Counted from the stretch's first letter, positions 32,101 through 46,254 are shown. The stretch is DNA of 64,000 bases from Lingula anatina (GCF_001039355.2 NW_019775514.1:62001-126000); one strand, 5' to 3'. Made by a program: numbers and translations. The notes: a model not told the origin generated them from the sequence alone.

Positions 32101-34710
32101 TGTTCATATTTTAATTTTAAAGGTAGCTTATCGGAGGTGTTCTCCTGACGTTGACGGAAAGCAAACATGTTCTTCTTTTCTGAAAACAGGCTCTTTCAAA
32201 TAAACAAAGATTTATAAAAAAAAAAACATCATTAAGTCAACGTTAATACCCTAATCCACTCATGCAAGTCTTTTCCGAGTACTTCACTTGATCTGCTTTT
32301 AGGGGAAAATACGATAGGCCTGCGCTTCCTAATCAAATTTATGCGGATATACACTGAAAGAAAACTCCCCATCTGTTTAGCGCTGTGATTCACAATGGCA
32401 CGCGGCTCAAGCACGCGCCATTTCTGCGCGCCACGAGAGGCTGCACGTGCCTCTTTGTGGAAGTGAGAGGTCCTCACGCACGCTCAGGTCGGAGATTTTC
32501 CACCAAATTTCCATCCCTGAAATTGAAAACAGTTGCAAAATTGTGTAATCTCCTTTGCATCCATTCCGGTGTTCTGCACCTTAACTATCTAGCTATCGGG
32601 TGCATTATGGGCCTTTTTAATGTCACCATTAAAATCGCAACCAATTTTGTTTCACAAGGACATGGCTAGTATTCTCACGCTCCATGTTCAAGGCAGCAAT
32701 AACAGATGTGATGCCTATTGCACCCAATCATGATGTTATTATATTTATAACCCATAGCCTCAAAACGCACCCTGCCGCAGAGCAATATTATGGCAAAGAG
32801 ACAATTAGAAGGCAAGCAAAGACAAGGAAGTCGTAGGAAGGAAACTTTATTCCTCTGTTGACGCCGTGATATAGTTCACTTGAGAGGCTACGATATATAT
32901 CACCGTTATTTTCTCAAAAGTGAGAAGCCATTGAAAGAGAAATTCAACACATGCGGCATGAAGCTCTTCAATATTAGACCCAAAAAACAAAAGAAAGAAA
33001 AAACAATTCAAGTATGTCCGCGTGTGTTGCACATCCGTTTATCTTCCAAGCACGTGTCAGTCCCTATGCTTCCCTTGTAAATACAAATGTACATGTGTAG
33101 TCAAGGAGTTAATTTATTTAAAACAACAACAGCAACAATCAAAGCATATACAATACAAAATCTTCGTGCGGAACAATCAAAGCGAGATTCGCTTGAAAAG
33201 TCATAGATGGTTTAATAAGAAAGCTGTCAATGCGCCATATCATGCTTTCAAATGAACGTAAGCTATCTCAGAAGCGCCCCTCGAACGATGAAACAATACT
33301 GTGTTCTTTCGATATAGAGGTTGTAAATAAATAACATTAATAACTTTAAGATATCGACTCTCACATTTGAAGAGATCATCACAATCTTCCCAGACTGTAA
33401 ATAATTACGATTCCTTCGGGAAATCACGTCAGTCTGTCATACGTGATCTAACAAAACACAAATAAACATTTATTTGTATTGAGAAAAAGAAAAAAGTAAT
33501 ATGAAAAAATAGGTCAAACATCTTTACCTGAATGTGTGAAGAATAACGCGCAAGGGCCCCGTTTTGCTGGGGCTGAAAGAGGGGGGGGGGAGGCTGATAT
33601 TAACTCAATGCGCGATATGGATGCTGGTGCAGAAGGCTGTAATCAAACGTTTTAAAACACTTCCCATGTGTACAAGGATCTATTGCGGTTTCACGTTTAT
33701 TTTTCAATGAGGTAACTCCACGAGAAAGATAATTTGTCTCTGTATAATAATGGTCTGTAATGGAGTTCTTTAGTGTGGTCATGGATTACGAGTCGTTTAC
33801 AAAGTGGAACACGAGATTTCATTCAAAACCAACCAGTATGACGTAAGGCCCGCACAAAAGCGCCAACTTGTTGCAATTACGACCAAATAATGACGTATCA
33901 ACAATACACGATATGATGTGAAAACATAAGTAGACATTACGCACGGGTGAATAATTTAATGCTCTATATTTACTTCCTTATTCATTATTTGAAAGGGACA
34001 TATGTCTAAAGTCGAATGACATAATAACAAATACACACGGCCTGCATTCAAGTGCAGAGAACTCCTAAACATGTTTCAGTGCAAAGAATAATATTAAAAG
34101 CAGTGGTTCCGCCTTGCTTAATGTTTTCATCACATTCAACTAGAGTATGGTGAATATTTATTTCTACCAGCAGCCACTGAATAAGTCCCCTTATGAAGCA
34201 GACAAGACAGCTAATAGAATATCTGAATTAAAATGAAGTAATAATGCTGTTTCCACATTAAAAAAAAGATATGATTATTGCCTAACATATACGCACGTTG
34301 TTTTTCCCCTTTTCTTTCTTTTGTGCATATGCCTTACAATAATTCGATAAGGAGACGATATCGACAGAGACGCTGAGAAAGGGGATAAATTATGTGATTG
34401 TCAGACGGACAGGTTTTTACTACAATTACTACCTCCGGAATGCTCTAATAGGCAGCTGATTTATGACCATTGTGTTCTTCGTCCCACATTATCTTTTGAA
34501 ATTCATGTTATTGTGATTCGCGACGTAGAAAAAAAAAATGATCTGATTCACACTAGGCGGATGTAATATTTAGATAGAAGTGCCCGCCGTGTAAGTGATG
34601 CTCTTTATTCTAAATGCAGCATGCAGCGACATTCGCTGTGGGTAAATTCTTCTTTGTACGCTATCACACGACATGTTAATTATAATGAAATATGTTTTTA
34701 AAAGATGTCA

Positions 34711-34740
34711 GTGTTTGTGTGTGTGTGTGTGGGAGGGGGG

Positions 34741-34780
<40 letters not shown>
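34711..34780. repeat. Compound (GT)n-G-(GA)n microsatellite
   Basis: GT dinucleotides, a G-rich joint, then about 18 GA units. It explains the Glu/Arg-repeat open frames here. Confidence 0.95.
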
Positions 34781-34784
<4 letters not shown>

Positions 34785-35226
34785 AGTACATTGGAATTAC
34801 ATATCATGCTAACTTTTGCAATAATAAATCTTCTGCTATTCCGTATGACTTGGTTATGTAAAAGTGACCGACAATATCTACATATACATGTAGGGCCAGT
34901 CGCCTATTTAACAAACCATCTTCATGAATTGAGTTGCAGTTTCAAAGGAAACCTTTCTGAAGATGCCCTCACGATGTTGACTAAAAGCAAATATAGTCCT
35001 CTTTTATGAAAACAGATGATTTATGATTAACCGATATTCTTTTTAAAAAAACCTTTACTGAGCCGAAGCTAAAATACTCCACTTGTATTTTGTATCAACA
35101 CACTTGTGAGTACACTGAGGTCACGAAAAAAGTTAACTGGCTCAACCACTGTTACCAGAATAATATCTCCGTTTTGTCTGCGCTGAACCGAGGAATGGGC
35201 ATCTTCTCATTATTTCAGAGGTATAG

Positions 35227-35316
35227 TTTTTTTTTTTTTTTTTTTTTGTGTGTGTTTTTTGTGTGTTGTGTGTGTTGTTGTGTGTGTGTGTGTGTGTATG
35301 TGTGTGTGTGTGTGTG
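35227..35316. repeat. Poly-T followed by GT-rich microsatellite
   Basis: About 21 T then interrupted GT. It gives rise to spurious Thr-His and Val-Cys open frames. Confidence 0.95.
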
Positions 35317-36416
35317 AAACGAATCAAGGTTTGAAGACAAAGCATGCATGGTTTTTACATAAAAAGATATGTTCTTGAAACTTAAATGAGATGGCGAATG
35401 CTCAATTTCGAACCGGCTGGAATTCGAGAATCTAAGAATCCGATTGTGAACAATGCCTTAATGAACATCAGTTGTGAAGTTGACAATGATTTCCTCAAAA
35501 GTTATACACCGAGCAACTGAGATCTGATTTGATGAATTAGTTTTCTCCAGTAATTCGCATACGTCATCTTTAAATTAGACAAGAATAACGGAACACATGT
35601 CTGCATGTCTTATCTTATAAAGTATTTCTGAGGAGCCGTTATTCATAATCTAATCATCTCAATACTGATTTGTTTTAGCCTAGAGTCATAACAGTAACAA
35701 ATCAAACTCAAATATAAAAAAAAGCTACCTTAAAACTAAAGCTGATTTAAGTACATGTATGTTCATGACTTCTAGCCCTTATTGCAAGCAAATTAATTTT
35801 CAGCCCGGCATTTTCGTTGCCTTTAAGAAAATCTGAAGATCAAAGCGCGTTACGAGAGCCCAGATGAAGAAGTGAATGTGCTTTAGAGGGCTTCTTTGAG
35901 AATACGGAGTAACATATGGCATGATGCATCCTTGTGATTACTACCCATTCCAGAAATGACGGTTTCGTAACGCATCAATTTGGCTTTTGTTTTTCATCAA
36001 CACATATTAGGAAAATTGAACAAAACAAGTACCCCAGGATTTTCTAAACCGCAAGAATCCTTACAGCTTTCACAACTCGATGTTGATTTACTACCATTAC
36101 AGTTTTAGTTTGTTATTTCTTTGTGCGTCTTGTAATATCGATCTACGTGTCTTCCATAAGCCACATAAAAAAACACTAAAATAAGTTTAGTTTTCAAAAA
36201 TGAAAAACGGCACATATATCGAAATATGCGACAAAGTTTAATGTTAACGACAATAAAATGTTCAACTTTAATAACGTTTTTTTTCTCAAACTAATTTGTT
36301 CAGTGCCAAGAACCACCAATAGCCTGTCTCCCGCTAATTTCATGCCGTAATCCCCCCCCCCCCCCTCCAGCGTGACAAGTCCCAAAGGTACAAGCATGTC
36401 AATTTCATCGATTAGC

Positions 36417-36737
36417 TCAAGTTTTGTTTTGGCTGGCGTCGGTTGCAATGCAATTTGTTGATTTCCCAAGGTGCCAGTTAAATTTGATTAAGCACCGCGG
36501 ATAAATATACCGAGGATCTGGCCAGTCGACTTGGTAGCTGAAGACGACGGCGCGGACGGGTACAGCCAGGAGGTCCAAGTCTAAGATTTTGCTGCACGAT
36601 TCAAGACGCAAAAGTTGACAAAGGCTCTGTTTTCTTTCCATTATGGAGCCCCATGTAACGCAAAAAAGGGAGAGAGGAAGTATGATGGCGTTTCCGATGC
36701 TTTCTGCTTTGACGATATCGCCGATACTCGTATACAT
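36417..36737 (-). other. Coding-like open frame, unrecognised
   Basis: A 106-codon minus-strand frame in a less AT-rich patch, with many codons ending in C (ATC, GTC, GCC, GGC, AAC), unlike other open frames of the desert. The start MYTSIGDIVKAESIGN and the end SQNKT match no family I know. No signal peptide or clear domain. It may be a chance frame or an exon of an unknown gene. Confidence 0.2.
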
Positions 36738-38117
36738 GGAATTACTTTGATGACCTTCTTGAGGATTTTCTTAGGTATCGCATATGATGCCGCGTGTTAA
36801 ATATGGGATCGGTTTCTATGTTGTTTCTATCCCAAAAAGGATTTGGAATTTTTTTCATTCGATGAAAATGTTTTTGATGAAAAGGGGAAGGGCTATGATC
36901 TTATTAGATATGCAAGCAAATAGCTCATATGTTGCGGGAAATTTTTGTGGAAATATTGTTTTATTACTGAGTTCTCACTTTTGGGCGTGCTGCTTTAAAA
37001 TAAAATACATAGGTTATATATTTCATTACCAAATTTATATCTGAGTGCTTATGTTAATTTACGCGTTAGGGTCTTCTCGACTTACAATTTCATAATATTG
37101 TTATGTTCGTTTACATATTTCTTTGCATCTCGAACGTCCACTAATTTTAATAAAGCCACCTGTCCATTAAATCGGGACTGGTTGTTTGCTCTTAAACATA
37201 ATTTAAGAAGTAAAAGACAAAAATGCATATTTTGAATAGTGTTATTTACAATGTGTGGTCAATTTTTTTCACCTTCAATGTGATAATTTTGTGTCCAAGA
37301 TTCTTATTCCTAGCAAAGAAAGAATTCACTGATACATAGCACTAAACGCTTAACCTACTGTTTTGCAATTTTTTTTTTTGTAAGAATGATGATAAGTTTA
37401 CTTTTTGGTTAAAACACCAACGCACACTTTTACGGCTATATTAAACCGTTTTAGACCTTATTTTTCAAATATGCTGTAAATATACTGTAAATCATGTCAA
37501 CTCTGTGTAAAATGGTCAACGCGCGTAATGACCTATGTAAATGTAAATACCTTCTTAACAGATGTTTTTCTCATCTTAGAAAGCGGTTTTATCTACATAA
37601 AAAGAAGAAAAAACTTAGAACTGTACAAAAAAGTTACAGTTTATTTTTTATATAGAGTATATTGAGATATCATTGCCGATAATTTTAGGTAGAGATGGAT
37701 GTAAGAACTAGATTACTTGGGTAATATCTGTTAGAAAAATGAGAACTTGATTTTCATTTATACTTCCATACAATTTTTAGAAACATTGAAGGCCCATTCA
37801 GTAAATATAGGTGTTGAGAGGTTATGGATGAAAAAAAAATTAGAAAATTAAGTTGCTGAAATTTAGTCAGTTCATGTTCACATTTTGTATATTAGAATTG
37901 AACACTGACGAGCAGAATTGCCAATTTTATGCATTTGCGTGTATTCAGCGCATTTTAACTGACGATTCATTTGATTTATATGAGTCGTTCTGTTGTTACT
38001 AACTTGAACAGTAAATACATCTTGTCATCCCGTGAAAATAATTCACGACACTCGGAACATGTGCATAGAACAAAAATGCAATCATTGTCGCTTGTAATGA
38101 CTTCTCTCTCTTCTCCC

Positions 38118-38151
<34 letters not shown>

Positions 38152-41100
38152 CATTTGAAAATATGAATGGCGTATTTTACAGATTTCCGTTTAAGCTGAA
38201 TTCAGAGTAAATGCAGGCCTAAATTACCAAAATTAATATTTGTGGTGCATTGCTCCTCCTGTAAGCGCGCCTCACATCACGTTAGTCAGGTATTAAGCAG
38301 GTAAATTATTTTGATCTGATGACACATTTTTTTTCGTTGTGCCAGTCGCCTTTATGTGTGCTTGCAATTTCGTAATTAGCCTGCCAGTAGTCTTTGAATC
38401 ACTTCTCTTAATTCATCCCACGAGTGACTGGAAATTATATTCATCCTCGGGTATACATCCGTTTTATGATAAATCGTTTTGGGACTGCCTTTACGAAAGG
38501 GAAGGACCCCCTCCTCCAATGTATGAATTTGTAGTTATCCTTTTGTGAAGTGGTCTAAGCTCGATGGACAGAATCAGAAAGACCAATGGTCAGAATCGTA
38601 AAGAAATATTACAGGGGGTCTTGCAATCATCAAGTGACTGCCGCCTTAATTAAGACCTAAAACCAATTCACGAAAACAGGATTTTTCAGAAGGCATCTAT
38701 ATGTATGGCATTACAATACGACACTTGTTACTAGCCGAGTGTTCTATATAGAAGATTGGTCTAACATGCTATATTCCATTAGTGATAATTACATTCTGAA
38801 GTCAACAATAAAGATAAGCAGGGAAACACGTCAATGTACGCGATATTTCTACATTTTTTGACTTTGTGAACTGAAACCCAAGAAACCTGACAGATTAAAC
38901 AGGCCTTTGGGTAATCTAAAGTGAGCGGCTAAAAGTACATATTGCATATAAATATAACTTTCTTAGATAATACAATAAATAACGGTTATTTCAGACAAGA
39001 TCGATTTTCACCTATGATCTCTTTGAATTGTGATTTATCGGTTTTTTGCTATCTCTTTTTTTTTTTACTATAACACTTGTTCCAGTCTATACCAAAGAAT
39101 TATCACACCCGTTTTCTTAAATATGTTTTTTTATTCGCCTTCAGTACCACTCCGAACCACTATACATATATGGTGTAGAATGTTGCCTCGTCCTAGTTGA
39201 AATGTAATCAATATCAGGACAGAGATTTCATTAAAATGTTGAGGTTGGCCGTCTTACAAGAGACCACATCACTTACATATTACATATTACTTCAACTCCG
39301 GTACTAATTTTTGGGGGATATTTCTATTGAACGCTGCATAGTTGTAACGTTAGTTAACGAATTGATTTTTTGTGCAGGTGCAACACCGTAAAGTAGTCCT
39401 TGATTAAATTTTGTTGAGACATAGAGTATTATTTTTCAGATACAAAATCTGCGGTACCGTTCCCCCCCCCTTTTTTTTGGACACCCGATATACTGTATAT
39501 ACAATATGCCACCAATGATAATAATGATATTTTATTCAACTTTTAATGTTATATGCTAATACCGTTAGTTGCCTATGCTATTTCTCAAACTTTTGTTCAC
39601 TTACCAAAAATTAAATAAATAAGTAAATATAAATGAAATAATATCTGTAATCGAAATCCTTGTATACCTTAAAGCGTTTAGCAAGTTCATATAACAATTG
39701 GCTCGAAAATAGTGTGTATATCGAATGGATAGATATTGAAAAGAAATAAAAAAAAAAAAACCCGACTCAACTTAAGATCTTAAATTTTCGCATTCTGCCT
39801 ATTACTGTCAACAAAATTTCACAACTGCAAGCTTGTGCTTCTGGCATACACAGTTTTTGACTCTTGGTGGCTCTTTTATCTTCTCTGTGGATGCACCAGA
39901 TCATCTACATTCCATTACATTTATGCTAGGTACGTACTATCAATTAAAAGATCGCTAATTCACAATATATATATTTGTGTAATTACGATTTAGACGTCAA
40001 TGTTTTTTTATCTTCCCTGCATCGCAGTTTGAAATTTGTTAATTGTTTTCCGACAACATATTTGTTTATCTTAAGTGGTAAAACAACAACTTGTATGAGA
40101 TCTCTTCGCTCAGAGTGGAATTGATTTAGATCATAGACGCCTGAAGACAGTTTTAAAATTAAAAAAAAAACAAAAAAAAACGACAACATCTTATATGAAA
40201 TACTTGTCTTAATATTATCCTTATATGAATAATATATCATGTTGAAAACATTCTTAAAGTAGTTAATAAAGAACAAGCTAGGACACTACATAATTTTAGC
40301 GTGATGTAGGAGGATTGATGAAATGAAAAAGTAATGACTTAATCTACTCTCTGCTCATAATCTATCTACGTTTATAGTTCGACGGCGCTAATTATACTAT
40401 ACTTGCATACGTGATTCACAATGCGTCAGTAGGTTGTGCACAAATTTCGTAATGACTCTCGCTAATTGCCAGTTGTGCATAAAACCAACTTTGTGCGGTC
40501 TTAAATCCTTAACAACAAGGCACATATTGTAAAGACATTGAAACGATGGCAACACTGCCAATTCTAATGAAGGATATTTCTGAAGCACGCTCCAAAATAT
40601 ACATTGTAAAACCGACAGTAAAGGATCACCACGCACTTGGAGCAATTATCAAATTGTTGTGTGTCCTGACACAATTGTCCTAAACTCCTATGGGATAAAT
40701 CTCGACATAAAAGTCAATCTTTTTTATATCTCGGAATTTCTCGAGATATGTCCGTAAATTTTCTTCCATTCAGTGGTTTGTTACTTTTTTAATGAAGCGC
40801 GAGTGGATATATAAGATCTGGAGACGAATGTATTTTATTTACATTCCCCCTTTAAAAAGTATAGGCACTAAATATCACTTTACTTCATTCATGCATTGAA
40901 TCTTGTAAATACTTCATTCCAACTTCATAAACATTATTCAACGTTATGAAATACGAAAATAGGTCAAATATTGTCGCGAAACACTGGGAATTTAAAATGG
41001 ATTCTATTTGCAATTTTTTTGTATTTTCCTTCATGTCAACTTCGCCTGCATACTCACTGTTTTACCAGATAGACATAAATCTGAACTGGAGTAACATGCT

Positions 41101-41215
41101 AGTATTCTGAGTGCCAAGACAGTGCATCAAAGACAAATTAGGGGCGTGTATGCGGGTTCATTACCCCCCTAATTTAAACGGTTTTGCATTAAGACAAGTG
41201 CAGGCCGTACATGTA

Positions 41216-41428
41216 TTAGGCGTTTACTAGCACTACCCGCAGATCTTTTAGCACATACGCCCATATTAATCACCAAACCCAAGAATTAACCAGCACACCG
41301 AACAATTATTTAGCACCCACAAAGCGATACCTAGCACTAACATTCATCCGCTCTGGTAATGCTGGTTAATTCGTGGGTTTGGTGGTTAATATGGATGACA
41401 GTGCTAAAAGATTTGCGTAAACGCCTAA
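41216..41428. mobile_element. MITE with ~75-bp inverted termini
   Basis: The left arm begins TTAGGCGTTTAC and includes CAGATCTTTTAGCAC-type sequence, CCATATTAA, CACCAAACCCA and GAATTAACCAGCA. The right arm is its reverse complement, ending GTAAACGCCTAA. The ~55-bp middle contains further TTTAGCAC/TAGCACT words. No coding capacity; target duplication not resolved (possibly AT). Confidence 0.75.
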
Positions 41429-44400
41429 TCTGTTTATAAGACCTGAAGTGGTTGTTACATTTCTTTCATGAATCACGGTGCCCTGTAGTGCCCTTCCCCT
41501 GCAGCATGGAGAAAATTTCATAACTTTGCCCATGCCTGCAGTAAGACCTTGGTCCCGATAGGCCGATTCTTTTAGTTCGCTTTAATTGATTTACTCTATA
41601 TAGTCTTTCTGCTGACTTCCCTCAGTTATTGTCTCTTTCAGTGGTACAAACAAGTAAATATCAGTAAATAATATAATACATAAGACTTTTGTACCGAGAT
41701 ATCTTGGAAACAATTCTTTTCAATTAGTAATAGTTGATAGCGCCTCTCAGGCAAATATCGTTCTACATGGTCAATGCAGTGGGACTCTCAAAAATATGTT
41801 CACGTTGGGTTTTGATTATTTCCAGGGTGCTTCACGGCCCTTCAAATAATATTTGCGACGTACTCAAGGTTGTCTACACGGTATGTAACGGCAAGTGTAA
41901 TGTTCGGACCATATGTCTTTACGTGAAGACTTGAAACCACACCTGAGCCAGTGTTAATCACCACTCGCTAGCGTAGCGTAGCGTCCCAGCCTCAAACTTG
42001 CACAGATGGTCAACAATCGTTGTGACGCGGACAAATTATAGTAAATTGAATAATTTCATCAAGAGCACTGGAGGAACGGGTGGTGAAAAATATGCTCCGG
42101 GAAAGAAAACAAAGCAGCGACATTACAAACGCATGCGTCTTTCCGCGTCACCAGTTTTATGATTTTTCCAAACAAAGTCTTAAGCCTCCAAGGTTATTCG
42201 TTTTAAGCTAAAGCGACACGGGACATCTGTCGCAACCGTGTCGGTTTAGCCAGGGGTGAAAGTTTTCTAAGGGTTTTCAGGACCTTTCCGGCTTTCAAAA
42301 TTACTTTTAAATTGCGACAGCATAAGACGGGGGAGTCCACTCGACAATAGTGTGAGAAAAGGAACCGCGGCCTTTTTTTTAAAGGTGAGAAAGATAAGGC
42401 CCCGAGGGAGTATATTTCCGCGCTGCAATGTATCTATGAATCAGCCAGTGCTGGCGGATCGGTGTAATCATTCAGTTTCTTAATATTGATAAGGGGATTG
42501 TATATAAAGAGGGAAGCTTACTTGTCCCTGTTACGCCCGTTACATACTTGTTATACACGGGGAGGAACACCTACACGTAACCGCGCCATAACTTCTTCAG
42601 GTAGACCCTGCCCCAACCCATCTTTGGCTATAATAAACAATGGCGTTATGATATATAAACTTTGGTTCGAGTTTATTTGGGTTGGTATCACACAAAAAAG
42701 TGGGCATCTACTCTACTGTCTAGGACTGTCTACTGCCTAGTCTACTAGGGCGGTTGTTGGCCCTCGTCTCTTTTCGGTTAAACTTCCTATTCGAATTCTA
42801 GGAGTCAATTATCCTAAACTGTCGAGAAAATAAGGTGCGAGGAAAGGTCGCCAATTGCACGCAATAACGTGTTATGCAGCGGCTTGTCTGCTCTTTCTCT
42901 CTTACATCCGCTGGTAACCAGAAAGTCGATTCCGGTGGACTTTTTAAGGAAATTGAATTAGATTTATAAAGGTAGAATCTATCACCTTGATAACACAAGT
43001 TCCCGGCAGCAAGGCGCAACCTTTCAGCGAAGTGAAATCGAGAAACAAAAAAATGTCTTCAATCAGTTGATTGCTACCTACGATGTATTTTCGCCGGTAT
43101 CATTCCCTGTTAAGTGTAATGGCATTATGAGATGATAATGACGCAGCATTTGCCCTCGACAAACAATCGTCCTCCGATTTTGACGCTGACGGCCAGAAGA
43201 GTCTTTCGCGGGAGAGGAGGAGGGTGGTGGGGGGGGGGGGGGGCGGAATGAAGGATATAAGAAAGGATAGTACTTGCTTATTCATATATCTTTTAATTTA
43301 TCTATTCATTTATCCAGTCTTTTGTCATTAGTTTATTTATATCATTTATGAAATTATTCATTTGTTTTTCTATTTATCTAAATGATTTTAAAAGGGTGAA
43401 GATTTCGGTGCAAATAGGGACATATGACAGTTCATCTAGTGTGTCTTCTTTCCCTTTGTATAACTTCCATCAGGACCACAGATTGCTTTTTCACAGATAT
43501 ATCTCTGTCTAATTTTCAAATTTTTCTTCACTGTAGGCGAGGTATTTTGTATGTTATTGATATCACCACTCAGCTGGTCTCTAGAATAGGGTACCCGTTG
43601 TACTGGGTCGAGGCTAAGTCCCCCATGTTGTTGCAGATTCGTGGACCCAACTGTATATACCGCTGTTTACATCTCAAGCAGACGATATTAACTTTTTTTT
43701 GTAAACCTAGCTATTATACAAGCAAAGTAAACTTTTTGGCTGAAATAAACTACAAGTGTCATGCTTGTTAGATCTACACGTTATTGTGATTTTACATTAA
43801 TTATATTGAACTTTTGGCCGAATAATGTTTTAACGAGTTATTTCGATACGTTAAAAAGTAAGGTGACGTTATCAAATTTGCCAAAATTCCAATTCTCGTA
43901 TTAATCACGAATGAGCATTTTATTTACAAAAAAAAGGCAAATTTTTCAGAGATAAGGCGCAAAAGTTTAGTATATGTTATGTGATTAGCAATAAGTTAAT
44001 GACTTTAGTAAATAACTCTTATCACTAACTGAAAATAGCATAACTCATTAATTGCCAAAGATATCGACTTTTGATATTATACAGATGATAGAGAAAATAA
44101 CCACTGATTGTAAAAAACTCGAAAACCGGCTTTTATACAGATTTTTGGTAAAAGGAAGTGAAGCTGATTTTTAGCATGCAAGGCATGATATACGATAGAT
44201 ATCCGTCAAATTTTTAGTCTCAAAATGAGCACAGATGGATAAGATTTAATGGAGACGCTCAGCGTCGAAACTGGGTTTTGGCCGATTTGAAGGCAAAGAC
44301 TTATGTGTAGATGAGATTGTGCACTTTCCATGAGTCTTCCATGCGCTTAAGACGTTCAACCCTCCGCGTGACCGGGGAATAAGAAGCGGGCATTAAACGT

Positions 44401-45330
44401 GCACTGATAAACCTACATGCTTACGCACAGGTAAGACATGCTAAAGAAACCAAAGCAGACTGAGCATGTACATGTACCTCCAAGTCTCTTACAAATACTC
44501 GACAACGTGTTTTGTTTATATTGATCCAAAATGTGCATGCTAGTCAATGTGACACGGAGGAACCGGTGAGCACTTTACAGTAAAATTAACATAACAGGAA
44601 CCGAGCGGTTAGAAACAGCACGAAGCAAAGGAACCTCAGTAGTGCTCTGCTGGCACTAACATGGCTTCCTTTTCTCAGCATCTAAAAGATCGTTTGTGTG
44701 CCAAACGATCTATGTTTTTTCCCCGTTTTCCTCTGAGGCTGAGATATAGGAAAGTTTTTTTTTTTAAATAAACAGCGACTGCCGCGTGAATCATATTTCT
44801 CAGCTGACGGTGTCTTATTATGTTTTTTCAAAGATTAGTATTCTTCAAAATAAAACAATTATTCCAAGAAAAATGTATAAAAATTTCAGACATACTAGCA
44901 TACTAACATAAAAAAGGCGTCCATTATGACCAGCTTGACAGACTCAAAATTCAATGGTGGACCTCCTCATTCATATTGCCCCTAACATAAAATACCCGGA
45001 TGTAATGAGGTTCTCTCGCTACGAACTTAATTCTGATTAAAGTGAGACCACAAGGCGGTTTTATTTATTAAGAAAAAATAAGACTAAGATCTAAATCCAC
45101 TGTTACACAGGGTTCGCTACCGCTTGGAGACCGAATTCGGGCCCACTCTCACGAATATGGAATTATAGGCCTATAATTAAAAAAAAAGACTTCTATGTTC
45201 AAAGTTCAATCCCACTGATATAATAATGATTTGGTATTGACTGTGAAATATTCTCAAAGCCCAGCTTTGAATGAGGTACGGGAGAGCAAAAATTCCTTCC
45301 CCACGTGGATGCAACCCCCGTGTGACGGTA
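41429..45330. other. Gene desert, second part
   Basis: No gene recognised. Contains a 10-bp perfect hairpin at 44687-44711 (AGATCGTTTG, 5-nt loop), a poly-G run near 43230-43243, and a perfect 18-bp palindrome at 45161-45178 centred on AGGCCT. Open frames at 42486-42740 and 43424-43771 lack recognisable features. Confidence 0.4.
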
Positions 45331-45467
45331 ACCTCTACCAGGGCCGCAGTTATTATTCTGCAGACATTTTGCTGAGACGACACAGTACAGAAATTAGCCA
45401 TCTATTTAACCAGAGACATATCTGATAATATCTAGTGAAAAAATAAATCTGTGGCCCTGGTAGAGAG
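45331..45467. mobile_element. MITE family X copy, TA-flanked
   Basis: A 137-bp element with ACCTCTACCAGGGCC at the left and its inverse GGCCCTGGTAGAGAG at the right, flanked by TA at 45329-45330 and 45468-45469. The sequence GTGTGACGGT stands on both sides, so it appears to have inserted into, or beside, the end of the neighbouring family Y element. Confidence 0.75.
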
Positions 45468-45469
45468 TA

Positions 45470-45634
45470 GTGTGACGGTGTGGTCCCCTAGATACGGTAG
45501 ATCATTTCCCATTACTTTGTACAGGTGACATTCGCCCCCATATACTAACCCCTATACTCCGACTAACCCTAACCTGTGCTAATCATATGGGACCCCGGGC
45601 TACCATTCATAGGACTACCATTCCTGTCACACCG
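45470..45634. mobile_element. MITE family Y, copy 2
   Basis: Starts GTGTGACGGTGTGGTCC and ends with the inverse (GGACTACCATTCCTGTCACACCGG in part). Collinear with 12803-12974, sharing CCCATTACTTTGTACAG, TGACATTCG and CTAACCTGT. No coding capacity. Confidence 0.7.
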
Positions 45635-46008
45635 GTGAAACTATTTTCCACTTCTGCAATCACACTGTACAGGAATACACACGCCAATTCTACATTTAGT
45701 CAAGGTTAGGTAGGAGAAGTCCACTTTTAAAAATGATGAAGGTATGTGACCTGTTTCATAAACAAGTAAAAGTAGGCTTAAGCCTTAGACAAGTAAATAC
45801 TTCACTCTCGTGGCTTTATATAGCACAAGTTCCAACTCTACATCTGGGAATCTTGGCACAGGTCGGAACGGTCCATGAAGTCCCCGTTTACCAGTGCAGT
45901 CCCATACAGCTCAGCGGATGGCAATCTCTACAATTTTTTGCTTTGCAGTTTCTGCTATTTCTGCTTTACATATTCGTTATGACAGTCAGTTGACCATCTC
46001 TAAACGGG

Positions 46009-46009
46009 C

Positions 46010-46060
<51 letters not shown>

Positions 46061-46201
46061 TTTTTGCTAGGCGATAATTAAGTGAAGTTTCTGAACTTTA
46101 TCACAATCTCGACTCTTCATATTGAAAACTTATATGTATATTAATCGGCATAAAATTCATTTTGACATTGTGGGGATCTACAAATAATAGAACAAGCAAA
46201 A

Positions 46202-46250
<49 letters not shown>
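46009..46250. repeat. Opposed (TTTA)n and (AAAT)n arrays
   Basis: (TTTA)n at 46009-46064 and its complement at about 46197-46250 enclose ~132 bp of ordinary sequence. The two arrays can pair as a stem. Confidence 0.9.

Positions 46251-46254
<4 letters not shown>

Larger units (their letters stand above)
29158..41215. other. Gene desert, first part
   Basis: No convincing gene. It holds simple repeats ((GT)n 29567-29608; GT/GA 34711-34780; T/GT 35227-35316; (CT)n 38119-38143), a degraded relative of the 49.2-kb repeat near 30307 (CGTAGGCAGGGAGGATTCG), and a less AT-rich patch near 36417-36740 with a coding-like minus-strand frame noted separately. The other open frames are short and of low complexity. 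Confidence 0.4.

Noticed and set aside
34673-35009. Arg/Glu-repeat and Val/Cys-repeat frames
   Set aside because: Translation of GT and GA microsatellites.
44687-44711. Histone-type or tRNA-like stem-loop
   Set aside because: The 10-bp hairpin lacks the histone 3' stem-loop sequence and no tRNA T-arm or acceptor pairing is present.
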